This document shows positions 6,454 to 8,352 of a stretch of 8,352 bases of DNA, one piece after another. The position numbers were made by a program, and so were the translations under genes. The stretch spans positions 29,083-37,434 of the forward strand of contig PAOV01000004.1 of NCBI GenBank assembly GCA_002708145.1, in the 5' to 3' direction. This DNA is from Chloroflexota bacterium (GTDB lineage Bacteria; Chloroflexota; Dehalococcoidia; Lucifugimonadales; Lucifugimonadaceae). Positions within the stretch are counted from its first letter, which is position 1; every line of letters starts with the position of its first letter. Under the pieces are notes generated by a model that saw only the letters and a program-made list of their open reading frames with translations, was not told where the DNA came from and searched no databases.

Positions 6454-7401
6454 ATGAATAAAAATAAAAATAAAAATTTCAGTGAGCAGAAAAAACATAG
6501 TCTTTATGACAGACTAACTGGAAAGTCTGAGTTAGACAAAATTAGAGAGAAAAAACTTGATTCTTATAGTTTTGAAAGTAATAATTTCCAGGTCTTATTA
6601 TTAGTTGTAACTTTAGTATTTTATACTTTTCTTTCCTTATTCTTGTTATTACAGGATAATAGAATTATTACCCATCTTGAAGATCTTCAAAAGCAAGGAA
6701 TCAAGACCTCACCACCTAGTAGATTCTTTATTGACGATTTATTAGCATTTGCAGAAAAAGAAGAAATTCAATGTGTAAATGAGAGTGAAATTCTTTTATT
6801 AAAATCTGATTGCCCTATAGTAGTTGATATACATTCTAATTATGCTTCAGTTAAAAACAGTTCATTTTTAATTACTGGATTATTAATTTTTTCTTCATTA
6901 ATTTCTATTTTTATATTTTGCTCATTTATTCACAGAGCAAGTAGAAATTTATTAACTTTAAAATTTGAAAAACAAAAACTTAATCCTGATCAAAGTGTTT
7001 TTTGGCTATTAATTCCTGTAATAAATTTGTGGAGATCTTTTCAAGTTTTTCAACAATTATATTTTGGCAGCAATCCCAAAAAAAATAATAATATTTTAAT
7101 CAAAATAATTATGACTAGATATGTTTCCTACTCATTAATTATTTTTTCAGTATTAGCTTTGTTCGCATTTACAGTTTTTAATAGAAGAACTATTGATTTT
7201 TTTTGGTCACGTCCTAATGAATATCTTAACAATTTAATTGATTTTTATAATATTTTGTATTTATCTGACATAGTACTTATATTGTTAGGAATTTTGTCTA
7301 TAATTAATATATTAGTGATAAATAAATTTCAAAACTTAAGACATAAAGAAGTTGGTATGATAATTGTAGATCCTAAAAAAAGATTAGAAAATAGGAGGTA
7401 A
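6454..7401 (+). CDS. DUF4328-like multi-pass membrane protein of unknown function
   Basis: Four hydrophobic segments are visible at about 45-67, 137-158, 224-242 and 267-289. The N-terminus, the 159-223 loop and the C-terminus are rich in Lys and Arg, so both ends are predicted cytoplasmic. The segment HRASRNL (160-166), then LNPDQSVFWLLIPVINLW (176-193), then a Pro-containing SNP at 206-208, resembles the DUF4328 pattern (RxxRN, a spaced PgW, fiPiaNLW). This assignment is from memory of the family, whose function is unknown. The loop at 68-136, predicted external, has Cys107 and Cys120, which could form a disulfide. The ATG follows leuC by 10 bases with no visible ribosome site, and no earlier start is possible because an in-frame TGA lies at 6436-6438. 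G+C in 6841-7260 is about 22% by hand count, against about 42% in leuC 5401-5520. No link to leucine synthesis is visible in the protein. Confidence 0.85.
   Translation: MNKNKNKNFSEQKKHSLYDRLTGKSELDKIREKKLDSYSFESNNFQVLLLVVTLVFYTFLSLFLLLQDNRIITHLEDLQKQGIKTSPPSRFFIDDLLAFAEKEEIQCVNESEILLLKSDCPIVVDIHSNYASVKNSSFLITGLLIFSSLISIFIFCSFIHRASRNLLTLKFEKQKLNPDQSVFWLLIPVINLWRSFQVFQQLYFGSNPKKNNNILIKIIMTRYVSYSLIIFSVLALFAFTVFNRRTIDFFWSRPNEYLNNLIDFYNILYLSDIVLILLGILSIINILVINKFQNLRHKEVGMIIVDPKKRLENRR
6457..6477 (+). repeat. Short hexamer repeat at the start of the membrane-protein gene
   Basis: The unit AATAAA is repeated about 3.5 times directly after the ATG and encodes alternating Asn-Lys. Copy changes would keep the frame, so it could vary in length without breaking the gene. 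It may be no more than AT-rich low complexity. Confidence 0.6.
7393..7398 (+). promoter_or_regulatory. Ribosome binding site of leuD, inside the preceding gene
   Basis: AGGAGG forms the last two sense codons (Arg-Arg) of the membrane-protein gene and lies four bases before the leuD ATG at 7403. It is the strongest ribosome site in the window and means leuD translation does not depend on coupling from leuC. Confidence 0.9.
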
Positions 7402-7402
7402 T

Positions 7403-7999
7403 ATGGAAAAATTTACAAAAATAAAGGGAATTGTAGCTCCTCTTGATAGAGAAAATGTTGATACTGATCAAATTATACCTAAGCAATTTCTAAAAAGAAT
7501 TGAAAGAACGGGATTTGGAGAATTTGCTTTTTTTGATTGGAGATATTTAGAGGACGGAGCACCAAATCCTGATTTTATTCTTAACCAAAATAAATATAAA
7601 AATGCACAAATATTAGTAAGTGGAAGAAATTTTGGTTCAGGTTCTTCAAGAGAACATGCTCCGTGGGCACTTAAGGAAATGGGTTTTGATGTGATTATTG
7701 CACCTAGCTTTGCTGATATTTTTAAAAATAATTGCATGCAAAATGGTTTGTTGCCAGTAATACTAGAACAAAAAGACGTTGAGTTAGTTATGGCTAGAGC
7801 TATTAGAAATAATATTTATAAAATTACTGTTAACCTTGAGAACCAAACTATTATTGATGAAATAGATTTAAATGTGAAATTTGATATAGATCCATTTAGA
7901 AAAAATTCTTTACTAAAAGGACTGGATGATGTTGGAATCACTCTATCTATGGCCGAAGATATAGATAGCTTTGAAAATCATAGAAAAGCTAGATGGTAA
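7403..7999 (+). CDS. leuD: 3-isopropylmalate dehydratase (isomerase), small subunit
   Basis: This is the swivelling-domain partner of LeuC in isopropylmalate isomerase. The 198 residues match the long bacterial form (E. coli LeuD is 201). Recognisable segments are NVDTDQIIPKQFLKRI at 18-33, RTGFGEFAFFDWRY at 35-48, SGRNFGSGSSREHAPWAL at 73-90 (the substrate-contact loop and helix), FADIFKNNCMQNGLLPV at 103-119 and the C-terminal FRKNSLLKGLDDVGITL at 165-181, ending in KARW. One base separates its ATG from the stop of the membrane-protein gene. LeuC is also of the long bacterial type, so the two subunits match despite being separated by 959 bases. A 114-base gap then precedes leuB. Confidence 0.97.
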   Translation: MEKFTKIKGIVAPLDRENVDTDQIIPKQFLKRIERTGFGEFAFFDWRYLEDGAPNPDFILNQNKYKNAQILVSGRNFGSGSSREHAPWALKEMGFDVIIAPSFADIFKNNCMQNGLLPVILEQKDVELVMARAIRNNIYKITVNLENQTIIDEIDLNVKFDIDPFRKNSLLKGLDDVGITLSMAEDIDSFENHRKARW

Positions 8000-8012
8000 T
8001 TAGATATTAAGG

Positions 8013-8053
8013 TGTTTATGGATTTTTCATAAAATTTGTTAGATTCATAAACA
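8013..8053. repeat. Inverted repeat (possible operator or RNA hairpin) before leuB
   Basis: TGTTTATGGAT (8013-8023) pairs with ATTCATAAACA (8043-8053) over 11 bases with one G-U pair. Two more pairs (8024-8025 with 8041-8042) can extend the stem to 13. It is AT-rich and has no T tract directly after it, so a standard intrinsic terminator is unlikely. It overlaps the -35 box of a candidate promoter, which is compatible with an operator, but no regulator is identified. Confidence 0.5.
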
Positions 8054-8064
8054 AATGATACAAT
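8036..8064 (+). promoter_or_regulatory. Candidate sigma-70-type promoter for leuB
   Basis: TTGTTA at 8036-8041 (4 of 6 to TTGACA) and TACAAT at 8059-8064 (5 of 6 to TATAAT) are 17 bases apart. They lie in the longest gap between genes of the window, about 50 bases before the leuB ATG. AT-rich DNA yields such matches by chance, so this is only a candidate. The rest of 8000-8113 shows no gene. Confidence 0.4.
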
Positions 8065-8113
8065 TTTAGATTGTTTTGATAATAAATTATTAATGATGAA
8101 AGTGTAGCAAAAA

Positions 8114-8352
8114 ATGGAAGCAAGGATTTCGGTTTTAGGTGGAGATGGTATAGGTCCTGAGGTAACTTTAGAAGCAGTAAAAGTTTTAGATTCTATCGCC
8201 AAGCGTTTTGGCCACGATTTTACTTATGTGGCTGGAGAAGTTGGAGGTATAGCTATAGATAAAACAGGTACCGCTTTGCCTCAAGATACTATGAATATAG
8301 TTATGGGTTCAGATGCAGTGTTATTTGGCGCAGTGGGTGGACCAAAATGGGA
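8114..8352 (+). CDS. leuB: 3-isopropylmalate dehydrogenase, N-terminal part (cut by window end)
   Basis: LeuB oxidises and decarboxylates 3-isopropylmalate with NAD, the last leucine-specific step before transamination. Seventy-nine codons are visible. The start MEARISVLGGDGIGPEV is the family N-terminus, followed by the GGIAIDKTGTALP region and SDAVLFGAVGGPKW, all typical of LeuB and less so of isocitrate dehydrogenase. An in-frame TAG at 8105-8107 makes ATG 8114 the first possible start. No good ribosome site is visible; GATGAAAG near 8095 is a weak candidate. The reading frame is open to the window edge, so the gene is partial here, not broken. The usual length is about 350-365 residues, so most of the gene lies beyond the window. 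Confidence 0.95.
   Translation, partial: MEARISVLGGDGIGPEVTLEAVKVLDSIAKRFGHDFTYVAGEVGGIAIDKTGTALPQDTMNIVMGSDAVLFGAVGGPKW

Noticed and set aside
6444..7402. An insertion sequence or transposon between leuC and leuD
   Set aside because: No transposase, terminal inverted repeats or target duplications are visible, and the gene fits tightly between its neighbours.
8013..8053. The inverted repeat as an intrinsic terminator ending the transcript after leuD
   Set aside because: The stem is AT-rich and is followed by AAATGATAC, not a run of T, so termination by the standard mechanism is unlikely.
8080..8092. Palindrome TAATAA-A-TTATTA upstream of leuB
   Set aside because: It is made only of A and T in a very AT-rich gap, so it is expected by chance.
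7468..8202. Two - strand open reading frames across leuD and the leuD-leuB gap
   Set aside because: One is wholly antisense to leuD; the other runs over the AT-rich gap and into leuB with no recognisable protein features.

Overview
The window is most of a branched-chain amino acid biosynthesis operon on the + strand: ilvB, ilvN, ilvC, leuA, leuC, a membrane-protein gene, leuD and the start of leuB. It begins inside the 3' half of a T-box riboswitch leader and ends inside leuB. DNA is AT-rich throughout. A T-box leader on an AT-rich ilvBNC-leuACDB cluster points to a bacterium such as Chloroflexota (Dehalococcoidia or SAR202-like), Actinomycetota or Firmicutes. I favour a low-GC, possibly marine Chloroflexota lineage, but this is an inference from gene order and the T-box, not a phylogeny.

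Positions 1-123 are leader: a small hairpin, a T-box antiterminator with a complete tRNA-acceptor bulge, an overlapping intrinsic terminator, then a short untranslated stretch to ilvB. Positions 124-2386 hold the acetohydroxyacid synthase large and small subunits, which overlap by 8 bases. Positions 2412-3410 hold ketol-acid reductoisomerase and 3441-4997 2-isopropylmalate synthase. Positions 5034-6443 hold the large subunit of isopropylmalate isomerase and 7403-7999 its small subunit. Between these two subunit genes sits a 315-residue membrane protein (6454-7401) that resembles the DUF4328 family. It is much more AT-rich than its neighbours. A 114-base gap (8000-8113) with an inverted repeat and a candidate promoter precedes leuB, which is cut by the window edge.

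Together, IlvBN and IlvC supply the early steps of valine and isoleucine synthesis. Dihydroxyacid dehydratase (ilvD) is needed next but is not in the window. LeuA, LeuCD and LeuB then convert the valine precursor 2-ketoisovalerate to the leucine precursor. The T-box lets uncharged tRNA switch transcription on. The acceptor-pairing base fits tRNAs with discriminator A, which includes Leu, Ile and Val tRNAs, but the specifier codon lies outside the window.

The catalytic genes look intact and ordinary. The least explained parts are the membrane gene placed between two subunits of one enzyme, and the regulatory-looking gap before leuB.
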